Shown: positions 17,527 through 26,986, counted from the first letter of the stretch. The stretch is DNA of 64,000 nucleotides from Paenibacillus sp. MAEPY2 (GCF_000499205.1 NZ_AWUK01000037.1:62001-126000); one strand, 5' to 3'. The notes: generated by a model not told the origin, from the letters alone. Numbers and translations: made by a program.

Positions 17527-18063
17527 ATGGAGTCAATCTATTGGGGGTGTCTGATTGGAGGAGCCATATTTGCAGTCGTCAGCCTTGTGCTAGGTGACTT
17601 GATTGATGGCTTGCTGGACGGGGCCTTTGAAATGCCTGGCCTTGATTTTTTCAAACCTGTTGTGCTGGCTGGTTCCATAACGACTTTTGGCGGGGCCGGT
17701 ATTATGCTGACACGTTATAGCTCGATAAGTGCGATTTCGGCACTGATACTATCCCTGCTTATAGGTATTGCTGCAGCCATGCTGGTATTCTTTGCATATA
17801 TCAAGCCAATGCGTAACAGTGACGTCTCCATTGCGTTTTCCATGAAAGAGCTATCCGGGAAAATTGGAGAAATTACCATTCCGGTACCGGAAAAGGGTTT
17901 TGGAGAAGTCATGATTCGAATTGCTGCCGGTAATACAGTTCACACAGCATCCAGCTTCGAACATCGTCCCATTGCGGCGGGAGCGCGTGTTGTAGTTGTA
18001 GATGTAACCGAAGGTGTGCTGCGTGTATCGGAATGGGATGAAGATGTACTTAAAGATGTTTAA
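17527..18063 (+). CDS. yuaF: NfeD-like membrane protein (YuaF-like)
   Basis: This 178-residue protein has three N-terminal membrane segments (~5-25, ~43-63, ~68-93) and a soluble C-terminal beta-rich (OB-fold) domain (LSGKIGEITIPVPEKGFGEV...). That is the NfeD arrangement of B. subtilis YuaF, the partner of flotillin FloT in membrane microdomains. The ATG at 17527 lies directly after a GAGGAGGAACGGGGA box; an in-frame start at 17437 would overlap the promoter and is rejected. The flotillin gene follows 55 bases later, in the conserved order. Confidence 0.85.
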   Translation: MESIYWGCLIGGAIFAVVSLVLGDLIDGLLDGAFEMPGLDFFKPVVLAGSITTFGGAGIMLTRYSSISAISALILSLLIGIAAAMLVFFAYIKPMRNSDVSIAFSMKELSGKIGEITIPVPEKGFGEVMIRIAAGNTVHTASSFEHRPIAAGARVVVVDVTEGVLRVSEWDEDVLKDV

Positions 18064-18118
18064 GGTAGTTTAACCGTTAGCAGTGTAAGCACTTATGGAA
18101 TAAGGGGAGAGATGTGGA

Positions 18119-19669
18119 ATGAATAATCTGGATATGGATGTGTTGTTGGTTCCTGCAATTGTTGTAGGTGTAATTTTGATTCTTGGTTTGGCTTTCTGGG
18201 CGAGGTACAAAACGGTTGGGCCGGATGAAGCCATGATCGTAACAGGTTCGTTCCTTGGCAGCAAAAACATTTCGGACGACGACTCCGGTCGAAAAATTAA
18301 AATTGTTCGTGGTGGCGGCGCGTTTATCTTGCCTGTGTTCCAGCAGTCGGAGTTTATCTCGCTGTTGTCCCATAAGCTGGATGTTTCCACACCGGAAGTA
18401 TACACGGAACAGGGTGTACCGGTCATTGCCGATGGTGTCGCTATTATCAAGGTGGGAAGCGCTGTAGAAGACGTGGCCACGGCAGCGGAGCAATTTATTG
18501 GTAAGCCAGTGGAATCGTTAAGAGGTGAAGCACAGGAGGTTCTCGAGGGGCATTTGCGGGCCATCCTCGGAACGATGACGGTGGAGGAAGTATACCGTAA
18601 CCGAGATCGCTTCGCGCAAGAGGTTCAAGGCGTAGCAGCCAGAGATCTGAAAAAAATGGGACTGCAAATTGTCTCTTTTACAATCAAAGACGTTCGTGAC
18701 AAACAAGGTTATCTGGATGCTCTCGGTAAACCGAGAATAGCAGCCGTTAAGCGGGATGCTGAAATTGCGGAAGCGGAAGCGATGCGGGATGCACGTATTC
18801 AGAAGGCCAATGCAGAAGAGCAAGGGCAAAAAGCGGAGCTGCTGCGTGATACGAATATCGCTGAAGCTGCAAAAGAGAAGGAACTGAAAGTTGCTACGTT
18901 TAAGCGGGATCAGGATACAGCGAAGGCGGAAGCGGATCAGGCGTACCATATCCACGAAGCGCGTGCAAGACAAACCGTGGTAGAGGAAGAGATGAAGGTT
19001 GAACTCGTTCGTAAGGAACGTGAAATTGACCTGCAAGAGAAAGAAATTATCGTACGTGAGAAGCAATATGATGCTGAAGTGAAGAAAAAAGCAGAAGCCG
19101 ATCGTTACGCGGTGGAGCAGGCTGCCGAAGCGGATAAAGCCAAAAGAATGCGTGAAGCCGATGCGATACAGTATTCTATCGAGACGCATGCCAAGGCAAC
19201 AGCTGAGCAGAAGCGGCTTGAAGGGCAGGCTATGGCGGATGCAGAACTTGCCAAAGGTACAGCGGATTCAGAGGTTATTCGTCTGAGAGGTCTTGCCGAA
19301 GCAGAAGCGAAGGAGAAGCTGGCCGAAGCATTCCAAAAGTTTGGCGAAGCTGCCGTGCTCGATATCATCGTCAAAATGCTGCCTGAACTTGCTGGTAAAA
19401 TTGCGGAGCCGATTTCCGCGATTGATAAGCTGACCGTTGTGGATACAGGTAAGGGTGAAGGCGCTGCCCGTGTAAGCAATTATGTAACAGAGCTCATGGC
19501 AACGGCTCCCGAGATGCTCAAAAGTGTCTCCGGCATTGATGTGGAGCAGTTAATTAAAGGTTTCACCAAGCCTAAAACAGCAGCACCGGTTGCTATTCAA
19601 CAGAGTGAGCCTGTAACGACTCCCTCTATAATCGACAAGATTGTGGAAAAAGCTGGTGTTGATGAGTAA
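18119..19669 (+). CDS. floT: Flotillin-like protein
   Basis: This SPFH-domain scaffold organises functional membrane microdomains and membrane fluidity. The 516-residue product has an N-terminal membrane hairpin (~5-28), an SPFH/PHB domain (~30-200) and a long Ala/Glu/Lys-rich coiled coil (~205-400) with repeated (A/E)EA motifs, then a Pro-containing tail. An AAGGGGAGAG box precedes the ATG. With YuaF upstream and the sigma-W-type promoter, it is the floT operon, expected to respond to envelope stress. Confidence 0.95.
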   Translation: MNNLDMDVLLVPAIVVGVILILGLAFWARYKTVGPDEAMIVTGSFLGSKNISDDDSGRKIKIVRGGGAFILPVFQQSEFISLLSHKLDVSTPEVYTEQGVPVIADGVAIIKVGSAVEDVATAAEQFIGKPVESLRGEAQEVLEGHLRAILGTMTVEEVYRNRDRFAQEVQGVAARDLKKMGLQIVSFTIKDVRDKQGYLDALGKPRIAAVKRDAEIAEAEAMRDARIQKANAEEQGQKAELLRDTNIAEAAKEKELKVATFKRDQDTAKAEADQAYHIHEARARQTVVEEEMKVELVRKEREIDLQEKEIIVREKQYDAEVKKKAEADRYAVEQAAEADKAKRMREADAIQYSIETHAKATAEQKRLEGQAMADAELAKGTADSEVIRLRGLAEAEAKEKLAEAFQKFGEAAVLDIIVKMLPELAGKIAEPISAIDKLTVVDTGKGEGAARVSNYVTELMATAPEMLKSVSGIDVEQLIKGFTKPKTAAPVAIQQSEPVTTPSIIDKIVEKAGVDE

Positions 19670-19735
19670 GACAACGATTCGTAAAGCACTCATGCTCTAT
19701 TGACCTTAAGACGAATTTTTGTTACTTTTTAAGCG

Positions 19736-19774
19736 AGACGTCCGGCGCGGTTTGCCCGCTTCCGGATGTCTTTT
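19736..19774 (+). terminator. Terminator of yuaF-floT
   Basis: AGACGTCCGG / CCGGATGTCT with an inner GCGG/CCGC pairing, then TTT and CGTTCTT. Confidence 0.75.
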
Positions 19775-19834
19775 CGTTCTTACTAGGGTGTGACTGAATC
19801 ACACCTAAGATGGTGTGAAAAAGAGGTGCAAACA

Positions 19835-20689
19835 TTGAGTAGCCTGCAAGTAGCCAAAGCTCTAAATAATAATGTAATTATTGCACAGCATCCTGAACAT
19901 GGAGAAGTTGTCGTGATTGGTAAAGGCATCGGCTTCAATCGGAAAACAAATGATATTATTCCACTGATGGCTGTGGAGAAGATGTTCATTCTGAGAAACC
20001 AGCAGGAGCAAGAGCAGTATAAACAGCTTCTTCCACAAGTGGATGAAGCCTTGATTGAAATCATTAATGAAGTCATTACGTATATTGCAGAACATACGGA
20101 CGTTCCTTTAAACGAACATATTCATATCGCATTGACCGATCATATTTCTTTTGCATTAAAACGGAAAGAACAAGGCATTATCATACAAAATCCTTTTCTA
20201 TATGAAACCCGTGAAATCTATCCTGACGAATATCGCATGGGTGATTATGCGGTGCGTTTGATTAAGGAAAAATTGGGCGTAGATTTGGGAATGGATGAGA
20301 TCGGCTTTATTGCGCTTCACATTTACAGCGCCATGACCAACCAAAATATTTCTCAAGTTCGGGAGCATTCCCAACTGATTACCGATTTGGTGAGCCTGGT
20401 GTCCACCCAACTGGATTATTCGTTTGAGACGGAATCACTGGACTACTCCCGGTTGCTGACCCATCTTCGATTCGCCTTGGAGCGTGTCCGTCGGGGAGAC
20501 AAAGTGGAAGAACTTCATAAATTGGATTCCCTGTTGAAGTTGGAGTATCCTGAAATGTACTCGCTTGCATGGAAGCTAACCAAGGTGATGGAAAAAAGGT
20601 TGAATCTCCCTGTATATCCTGCTGAAGTAGGCTATCTGACCATTCATTTGCAACGCTTGAATCAAAGGAAAGAAGAAGAGAACAAGTGA
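19835..20689 (+). CDS. glcT: PtsG operon transcription antiterminator
   Basis: GlcT is a BglG-family antiterminator that binds the ptsG leader RNA when glucose is present and prevents early termination. The 284-residue product has an N-terminal RNA-binding CAT domain (LQVAKALNNNVIIAQ to ~60) and two PRD domains (~65-170, ~175-280) with the histidines (HIHIALTDH, LLTHLRFALER) that PTS proteins phosphorylate. The start is a TTG at 19835 behind AAGAGGTG. This gives an N-terminus aligned with B. subtilis GlcT; the GTG 15 codons upstream lacks a box. Its target RAT lies just downstream. Confidence 0.93.
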   Translation: MSSLQVAKALNNNVIIAQHPEHGEVVVIGKGIGFNRKTNDIIPLMAVEKMFILRNQQEQEQYKQLLPQVDEALIEIINEVITYIAEHTDVPLNEHIHIALTDHISFALKRKEQGIIIQNPFLYETREIYPDEYRMGDYAVRLIKEKLGVDLGMDEIGFIALHIYSAMTNQNISQVREHSQLITDLVSLVSTQLDYSFETESLDYSRLLTHLRFALERVRRGDKVEELHKLDSLLKLEYPEMYSLAWKLTKVMEKRLNLPVYPAEVGYLTIHLQRLNQRKEEENK

Positions 20690-20737
20690 AATAATTCCAC
20701 TAGTGGAATTCTAATTAGACAAATTTCGTGTAAAGGC

Positions 20738-20766
20738 TTGCATCGCTTTTAAAGTGGTGCTACAAT
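20738..20766 (+). promoter_or_regulatory. ptsG promoter
   Basis: TTGCAT, 17 bases, TACAAT, a good sigma-A pair upstream of the RAT element and separate from glcT. Confidence 0.8.
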
Positions 20767-20802
20767 GATTTCCGTAATCAAGCAACTGAATAAACACAAA
20801 CG

Positions 20803-20919
20803 ACGTGTTACTGATTCGATCAGGCATGAGTTATATAGAGCGTGATTGTTCTTACCTTATACCGGGTATGCTATACCCGAAGGTTGGATCAATTTCCTTT
20901 ATTAACTCGTGCCTTTTTT
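20803..20919 (+). promoter_or_regulatory. RAT antiterminator overlapping an intrinsic terminator (ptsG leader)
   Basis: Bases 20803-20831 closely resemble the B. subtilis ptsG RAT, starting ACGTGTTACTGATTCGATC and ending GGCATGAGT. The last part of the RAT (GGCATGAGTTA, 20823-20833) pairs with TAACTCGTGCC at 20903-20913, followed by TTTTTT, to make the terminator. The two structures exclude each other. GlcT binding to the RAT is expected to allow read-through into ptsG when glucose is available. Confidence 0.9.
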
Positions 20920-20976
20920 GTTTTCCCTTGCTTGCTTCACAACATAAAAAATTAAAAGAAAGGGTGATACGACGCA

Positions 20977-23031
20977 ATGTTTAAAAAGCTTTTTGGTGTG
21001 TTGCAAAGAGTAGGTAAAGCTCTTATGCTACCTGTAGCCATCCTGCCGGCGGCAGGTCTACTGCTAGGAATCGGTAATATGCTTGTGAACCCGGATTTCC
21101 TACAGTATGCTACCGTGCTAGATACTCCATGGGTGAGCTCAATCGCGACGATTATGATGAATGCGGGACAAATCGTATTTGATAATCTGGCATTGCTGTT
21201 CGCTGTCGGGGTAGCCGTCGGGCTGGCCGGAGGTGAAGGTGTCGCAGGTCTTGCGGCCATCATCGGTTACTTGGTCATGAACGTGACTCTGGGTACGGCT
21301 GTCGGTGTTACGCCAGCGATGATCGGTGAAGTACCAGGTTATGCCAGCATCTTGGGTATCCCTACATTGAGTACCGGCGTGTTCGGAGGTATTATCATAG
21401 GTATTACCGCCGCACTATGTTACAATCGATTTTTCAAAATCGAACTGCCGTCTTACCTTGGTTTCTTTGCAGGTAAACGCTTTGTCCCGATTATCACTTC
21501 AGTCGTTTCCCTCTTGATCGGGTTGCTTCTGGTGGTCATCTGGCCTCCGATTCAAAATGGACTGAATGCTGTATCTCACTTCATGGTAGATACAAGTCCG
21601 ACATTATCGGCGTTCATTTTCGGGGTCGTAGAACGGTCACTTATTCCGTTCGGTCTGCATCACATTTTCTACTCGCCATTCTGGTTTGAGTTCGGTGAAT
21701 ATGTGAACAAAGCTGGAGATGTCATTCGTGGCGACCAGCAAATCTTCTTCAATCAACTGCGTGATGGTGTGAACCTTACCGCAGGAACGTTCCAAGTTGG
21801 TAAATTCCCGTTCATGATGTTCGGTTTGCCAGCTGCGGCACTTGCGATGTACCATGAAGCAAGACCGGAACACAAAAAGTATGTTGCAGGGATCATGGGA
21901 TCAGCTGCGCTGACTTCGTTCCTGACAGGGATTACAGAGCCGCTTGAGTTCTCATTCCTGTTTGTAGCACCAATCCTGTTTGCAGTACACTGTATCTTTG
22001 CAGGTTTGTCTTTCATGACAATGCAAATTCTTGGAGTCAAAATCGGGATGACGTTCTCCGGTGGATTCATTGACTTCCTGATCTTCGGGATTATCCCGAA
22101 TCGCACGGCTTGGTGGGATGTTATTATCGTAGGTTTGATTCTTGCAGTGATTTATTATTTCGGATTCCGATTCATCATTCGCAAATTCAATCTGAAAACA
22201 CCTGGACGTGAAGACGCAACTCCTGAAACAGCTTCGGGCGGAGGTTCAGGTTCAACGGATGAACTGCCTCACAACATTCTTGCCGCCTTCGGTGGACAGC
22301 AGAATATCAAACATCTGGATGCATGTATCACTCGTTTGCGGATTGAAGTAAATGAGAAATCCAGTGTAAATAAAGATCGTTTGAAACAATTGGGTGCATC
22401 TGGCGTGCTTGAGGTGGGTAATAATGTACAGGCCATCTTCGGTACTCGCTCAGATACGATTAAATCCCAGATGCAGGATATCATTGCAGGACGGACACCG
22501 GCACCAACGCCAGCAGCTGATGTCAAACCAACTCCTGAAGAGGAGAAGGAACAAGGGGCAGAGGGCGAACGTATTGTTGCCGAGGACATCGTTATGCCAG
22601 TGAATGGTGAACTGATGGACATCACAAACGTTCCTGATCCGGTATTTGCTGAAAAAATGACAGGTGACGGCTTCGCTGTTCTGCCACATGATGGTACCAT
22701 TACATCGCCGGTGTATGGTAAAGTGTTTAACGTATTTCCAAGCAAACATGCCGTAGGTATTATGTCCGACGGTGGCAAGGAAGTGCTTGTTCATATAGGT
22801 GTAAACACGGTGAAGCTGAAAGGTCAAGGCTTTAACGTGCTTGTACAGGAAGGCGATCTGGTATCCGCAGGACAGCCGATTATGGAAGTGGATCTGGAGT
22901 ATGTCAAAGCCAACGCGCCATCGATCATCTCTCCGGTCATTTTCACCAACCTGCCAGAAGGCTCAACAGTGACGCTTAAGAAGAGCGGCGTACTGAAAAT
23001 TGGCGATCAGCCAATCATTGAGATAAAATAA
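20977..23031 (+). CDS. ptsG: PTS glucose transporter subunit IICBA
   Basis: This is the glucose-specific permease and phosphotransferase. Of 684 residues, ~1-395 are the membrane IIC domain (FKKLFGVLQRVGKALMLPVA start), ~425-500 are IIB with the phosphorylated cysteine in HLDACITRLR, and ~535-684 are IIA with the histidine in VLVHIGVNTVKL. The linkers are rich in Gly/Ser and Pro/Glu. An AAAGGGTGA box precedes the ATG. It is controlled by the RAT/terminator upstream and followed by ptsH and ptsI, giving a complete glucose phosphorelay in one place. Confidence 0.96.
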   Translation: MFKKLFGVLQRVGKALMLPVAILPAAGLLLGIGNMLVNPDFLQYATVLDTPWVSSIATIMMNAGQIVFDNLALLFAVGVAVGLAGGEGVAGLAAIIGYLVMNVTLGTAVGVTPAMIGEVPGYASILGIPTLSTGVFGGIIIGITAALCYNRFFKIELPSYLGFFAGKRFVPIITSVVSLLIGLLLVVIWPPIQNGLNAVSHFMVDTSPTLSAFIFGVVERSLIPFGLHHIFYSPFWFEFGEYVNKAGDVIRGDQQIFFNQLRDGVNLTAGTFQVGKFPFMMFGLPAAALAMYHEARPEHKKYVAGIMGSAALTSFLTGITEPLEFSFLFVAPILFAVHCIFAGLSFMTMQILGVKIGMTFSGGFIDFLIFGIIPNRTAWWDVIIVGLILAVIYYFGFRFIIRKFNLKTPGREDATPETASGGGSGSTDELPHNILAAFGGQQNIKHLDACITRLRIEVNEKSSVNKDRLKQLGASGVLEVGNNVQAIFGTRSDTIKSQMQDIIAGRTPAPTPAADVKPTPEEEKEQGAEGERIVAEDIVMPVNGELMDITNVPDPVFAEKMTGDGFAVLPHDGTITSPVYGKVFNVFPSKHAVGIMSDGGKEVLVHIGVNTVKLKGQGFNVLVQEGDLVSAGQPIMEVDLEYVKANAPSIISPVIFTNLPEGSTVTLKKSGVLKIGDQPIIEIK

Positions 23032-23108
23032 GAAGTGTTACGACAATGGCAAGCAAGTGTAAATAGATGCAATGCCTAAACTAAATTATTGAAAGTGAGA
23101 TGATTGTA

Positions 23109-23384
23109 ATGCAACAAACATTCAGAATTACAGACGAAGATGGTATCCACGCACGTCCGGCGACAGCCCTGGTTAATACAGCAAACAAATTCAAAGGTGC
23201 AGAATCCTTTGCAGAAGCTAACGGTAAAAAAGTAACTTTGAAATCCATCCTGGGCGTACTTTCCCTCGGTCTGGAACAAGGCGACACCATCAACATCATC
23301 GTTGAAGGCGAAGGCGAAGCTGAAGCTCTTCAAGCTCTGACAGACGTTATGGTTAACGAAGGGCTGGGCGAAATTAATGCTTAA
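23109..23384 (+). CDS. ptsH: Phosphocarrier protein HPr
   Basis: HPr passes phosphate from Enzyme I to the sugar-specific EIIA domains and, phosphorylated on serine, serves as CcpA corepressor. The 91-residue product has the active-site His14 in DGIHARPAT and the regulatory Ser46 in LKSILGVLSLG, so Firmicute HprK control is expected. The ATG at 23109 is chosen over one at 23100, which lies inside the GTGAGATGA ribosome box. The last bases overlap ptsI. Confidence 0.96.
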   Translation: MQQTFRITDEDGIHARPATALVNTANKFKGAESFAEANGKKVTLKSILGVLSLGLEQGDTINIIVEGEGEAEALQALTDVMVNEGLGEINA

Positions 23385-25089
23385 TGTTTCTGGGATCGCG
23401 GCTTCGGCGGGTATTGCTATCGCCAAGGCGTTTATCTTGGAGCATCCCAATTACTCTGTAGAAAAACGCGAAATCAACGACGTTGACGCAGAGATCGCGA
23501 AACTCGACTCAGCTCTGGGCAAGTCCCAAGCTGAGCTTGAGGCGATCAAAGAGCGTACTTTACAAGAGCTTGGCGAGAAAAAAGCTGAGATTTTTGCTTC
23601 GCATTTGCTCATTCTGAATGACCCGGAACTGATTGATCCGGTTAAAGCGAAAATTGCAGATGATAAGGTTAATGCGGAATTCGCATTGAACGAAACAGCA
23701 ACGCAATTTATCGAAATGTTCGAAAACATGAAGAGTGCATACCTGCAGGAACGTGCTGCAGATATGCGTGATGTAACCAAACGTGTGCTGAATCACTTGC
23801 TTGGTATTGAATTCATGAGTCCAGCTGAGATCAGTGAAGAAGTGATCGTGCTTGCGGAGGATCTTACGCCTTCCGACACGGCTCAACTGAACCGTCAATA
23901 TGTAAAAGGTTTTGCAACCAATATTGGTGGACGTACTTCGCACTCCGCAATCATGGCTCGTTCGCTTGAAATCCCGGCTGTCGTTGGAACCAAGGACATT
24001 CTGGCTCAAGCAAAACAAGGCGATATGATTATCGTTGACGGTTTGGACGGTCATGTACTGGTTAATCCAACGGATGATGTTATTGCTGAGTATCGTTCCA
24101 AACAGGAGCAATACGATGCACAACGTGCCGAGTGGAGAAAACTGCGTGATGAGCCAACGGTAACGGTGGACAACGTTCATGTGGAACTGGCAGCCAACAT
24201 TGGTACTCCGAATGATGTTGCCGGTGTTCTGGAAAATGGCGGCGAGGCTGTAGGCTTGTACCGTACCGAGTTCCTGTATATGGGCAGAGACAAGCTACCT
24301 TCCGAGGACATTCAGTATAATGCTTACAAGGCTGTACTGGAGAAAATGGAAGGCAAACCTGTTGTCGTTCGTACACTCGACATCGGTGGAGACAAAGAGC
24401 TTCCATATCTGGATTTGCCAAAAGAAATGAATCCATTCCTCGGTTTCCGCGCAGTTCGTCTGTGTCTGGACCGTCTGGATATATTCCGTACGCAATTGCG
24501 TGCATTGCTGCGTGCAAGCGTACATGGTAACCTGCGTGTCATGTTCCCAATGATCGCAACACTGGGTGAATTCCGTGAAGCGAAGGCTGTCCTGCTCGAA
24601 GAGAAGGAAAAGCTGGTTGCTGAAGGTATTGCTGTTTCAGACAGCATCCAACTGGGAATCATGGTCGAAATTCCTTCGACTGCGGTTCTGGCGGATCAAT
24701 TTGCCAAAGAAGTGGACTTCTTCAGTATTGGAACAAACGATCTGATTCAATACACAATGGCTGCTGACCGTATGAACGAGCGTGTGGCTTATCTGTATCA
24801 ACCATACAACCCTGCCATCTTGCGTTTGGTTAAAATGGTAATTGATGCAGCGCACCGTGAAGGTAAATGGGTTGGCATGTGTGGAGAGATGGCTGGAGAC
24901 GAAACAGCAATTCCATTGCTGCTCGGTCTCGGACTGGATGAGTTCAGCATGAGCGCAACATCCATTCTGCCAGCTCGTAGTCAGATCACCAAGCTGTCCC
25001 GTGCAGACATGCAAGAGCTTGCTGCCAAAGCACTGGATATGCAAACGGCTGAACAAGTCGTTGAATTGGTTCAAAGCATTCAAGCGTAA
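23377..25089 (+). CDS. ptsI: PTS Enzyme I (phosphoenolpyruvate-protein phosphotransferase)
   Basis: Enzyme I starts all PTS phosphorelays by transferring phosphate from PEP to HPr. The 570-residue product has the HPr-binding/phospho-His domain (histidine in GGRTSHSAIMARS, ~residue 189) and a C-terminal PEP-binding TIM barrel (FMYPMIA-like VMFPMIAT, FFSIGTNDLIQYTMAADR, WVGMCGEMAGD). It overlaps ptsH by 8 bases, so expression is coupled. A strong terminator lies 73 bases after the stop. Confidence 0.97.
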   Translation: MLNVSGIAASAGIAIAKAFILEHPNYSVEKREINDVDAEIAKLDSALGKSQAELEAIKERTLQELGEKKAEIFASHLLILNDPELIDPVKAKIADDKVNAEFALNETATQFIEMFENMKSAYLQERAADMRDVTKRVLNHLLGIEFMSPAEISEEVIVLAEDLTPSDTAQLNRQYVKGFATNIGGRTSHSAIMARSLEIPAVVGTKDILAQAKQGDMIIVDGLDGHVLVNPTDDVIAEYRSKQEQYDAQRAEWRKLRDEPTVTVDNVHVELAANIGTPNDVAGVLENGGEAVGLYRTEFLYMGRDKLPSEDIQYNAYKAVLEKMEGKPVVVRTLDIGGDKELPYLDLPKEMNPFLGFRAVRLCLDRLDIFRTQLRALLRASVHGNLRVMFPMIATLGEFREAKAVLLEEKEKLVAEGIAVSDSIQLGIMVEIPSTAVLADQFAKEVDFFSIGTNDLIQYTMAADRMNERVAYLYQPYNPAILRLVKMVIDAAHREGKWVGMCGEMAGDETAIPLLLGLGLDEFSMSATSILPARSQITKLSRADMQELAAKALDMQTAEQVVELVQSIQA

Positions 25090-25161
25090 TTTTATGGGGT
25101 TTCCACCCGATTTTAAGGGTTTCTTTTTCCGATAAAAGAGCTGCAGTCGTGCAGCGATTTT

Positions 25162-25199
25162 GCCGGTATCTGTTGTTACAGCAGATACCGGCTTTTTTT
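25162..25199 (+). terminator. Terminator of ptsG-ptsH-ptsI
   Basis: GCCGGTATCTG / CAGATACCGGC perfect 11-bp stem, then seven T. The stretch 25200-25356 holds nothing I can identify. Confidence 0.93.
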
Positions 25200-25356
25200 G
25201 TTTTAAGCGGAACTTTCTATTCTGCGGTTATCTACCGCAAAGTAAGAAGTAACATCGGTGATCATTCGCTGAGCCTTCGAAGAGACATACGATCAAAATT
25301 GAAAGCACTGGACCGAAGAGAATGAGATAAATCTAACAGGTAAAAAGAATAAAATA

Positions 25357-25386
25357 AAACAGCCGCATATAAGTGCGACTGTTTTT
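25357..25386 (-). terminator. Terminator of the gcvT-gcvPA-gcvPB operon
   Basis: AAAACAGTCGCA / TGCGGCTGTTTT hairpin read on the minus strand, followed by a T-rich tail, 23 bases beyond the gcvPB stop. Confidence 0.8.
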
Positions 25387-25408
25387 GGTCATTTATAACG
25401 ATTAGCTT

Positions 25409-26986
25409 TCAACTGCAAGCGCAGTTCAGTACCGGCTTACGGGCTGCTGTTGTTTCATCCAGACGGGTAACCGGTGTGCCATAAGGGGCATTGAGTACCA
25501 GTTCAGGTGTCTCTTCTGCTTCCTTGGCAATGCGAATCATCGTATCGATGAACCCATCCAGTGTTTCTTTGCTCTCGGTTTCCGTCGGCTCGATCATAAT
25601 GCACTCCTCCACGTTCAGTGGGAAGTACACGGTTGGTGGGTGATATCCAAAATCAAGCAATCGTTTGGCGACATCCAGTGTACGTACCCCATACTGCTTC
25701 AACCCCCGGCCAGACATCACGAATTCATGTTTGCACACGCCTGGATACGGAATCTCGTAGTAAGGTGCGAGACGGGCCATCATGTAGTTGGCGTTGAGCA
25801 CCGCACATTCGGATACCCGGCGCAAGCCTTCAGGTCCATAGGTGCGAATGTAGGCATAGGCACGGACCAGAATACCGAAGTTGCCATAATACGCTTTGAC
25901 CCGGCCAATGGATTGATCACCTTCGCGATCCAACGTATATATGCCCTCATCATTTTTGATGACCATCGGTTTCGGCAGAAACGGAATCAAGCGGCTCTTC
26001 ACGCCAACCGGTCCGGCACCAGGTCCACCTCCGCCGTGCGGAGTGCTCATCGTTTTATGCAAGTTTAGATGCACCACGTCAAAGCCCATATCGCCAGGGC
26101 GGGTGATGCCCATGATAGCATTGGAGTTGGCACCATCGTAGTACAGCAAGCCACCAGCCTCATGCACGATGGAGGCAATCTCCTGAATGTCCTTTTCAAA
26201 AAGTCCGAGTGTGTTCGGGTTGGTCAGCATCAACGCTGCGGTATCCGACCCTACAGCAGCACGGAGTGCGTCCAGATCTACCAGACCGTCTGCGCGGGAA
26301 GGGATCGTTACCGTTTCGAAACCTGCTACGGTTGCACTTGCCGGGTTGGTTCCGTGAGAAGAATCCGGTACGATGACTTTGGTGCGCTGTTCACCACGAC
26401 CTTCATGGTAGGCACGGATCATCATGAGCCCGGTCCATTCACCATGTGCGCCAGCGGCAGGTTGCAGTGTAACGGCATCCATACCGGTTAGGCCAGCAAG
26501 GTCATTTTGCAACGTGTAGAGCAGTTCAAGTGCACCTTGAATGCTGGATTCGTGCTGATATGGATGGATTTTCGCAAATCCGTTGTAACGGGCGACATCC
26601 TCATTAATCTTCGGATTATATTTCATCGTACAAGAGCCCAGAGGATAGAATCCGTTATCTATCCCGAAATTACGACGAGACAGAGCAGTGTAGTGGCGAA
26701 TGACGTCAACTTCAAAAACCTCAGGCAATGCTGCAGCTTCCGATCGAAGCATTTCCCGGGGAATCAGGGAATCGGCAGCTTGCCGGGGAACGTCACATTC
26801 TGGCAAAGAGTATGCAACCCGACCCGGGCTGCTGAGTTCAAAAATCAACGATTGCTCCGGTGCTGAAGAGGCAGCTTGGGCAGAGATTTTTGTAACTGTT
26901 TCCGTCTGGCCCGAAGTGGAGACTGAGGTTATTGTTTCCGGTTGTCCTGTTCCTGAAGTTATCTTTGTTGTCGTTTCCTGAGTCAC
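25409..26986 (-). CDS. gcvPB: Glycine dehydrogenase (decarboxylating) subunit 2
   Basis: This is the PLP-bearing half of the P protein, which decarboxylates glycine and loads the aminomethyl group onto lipoyl-GcvH. The PLP lysine lies in VHLNLHKTMSTPHGGGGPGA, and FYPLGSCTMKYNP is conserved. The start is a GTG sharing a GTGA overlap with the gcvPA stop, with a GGAGGG box, so the long N-terminus appears genuinely translated. About 42 Thr/Ser/Gln-rich residues precede the usual family start (SLIFELSSPGRVAYSLP), an unusual extension. The C-terminus ends in NCACS. It is the last gene of the operon. Confidence 0.95.
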   Translation of the reverse strand: MTQETTTKITSGTGQPETITSVSTSGQTETVTKISAQAASSAPEQSLIFELSSPGRVAYSLPECDVPRQAADSLIPREMLRSEAAALPEVFEVDVIRHYTALSRRNFGIDNGFYPLGSCTMKYNPKINEDVARYNGFAKIHPYQHESSIQGALELLYTLQNDLAGLTGMDAVTLQPAAGAHGEWTGLMMIRAYHEGRGEQRTKVIVPDSSHGTNPASATVAGFETVTIPSRADGLVDLDALRAAVGSDTAALMLTNPNTLGLFEKDIQEIASIVHEAGGLLYYDGANSNAIMGITRPGDMGFDVVHLNLHKTMSTPHGGGGPGAGPVGVKSRLIPFLPKPMVIKNDEGIYTLDREGDQSIGRVKAYYGNFGILVRAYAYIRTYGPEGLRRVSECAVLNANYMMARLAPYYEIPYPGVCKHEFVMSGRGLKQYGVRTLDVAKRLLDFGYHPPTVYFPLNVEECIMIEPTETESKETLDGFIDTMIRIAKEAEETPELVLNAPYGTPVTRLDETTAARKPVLNCACS

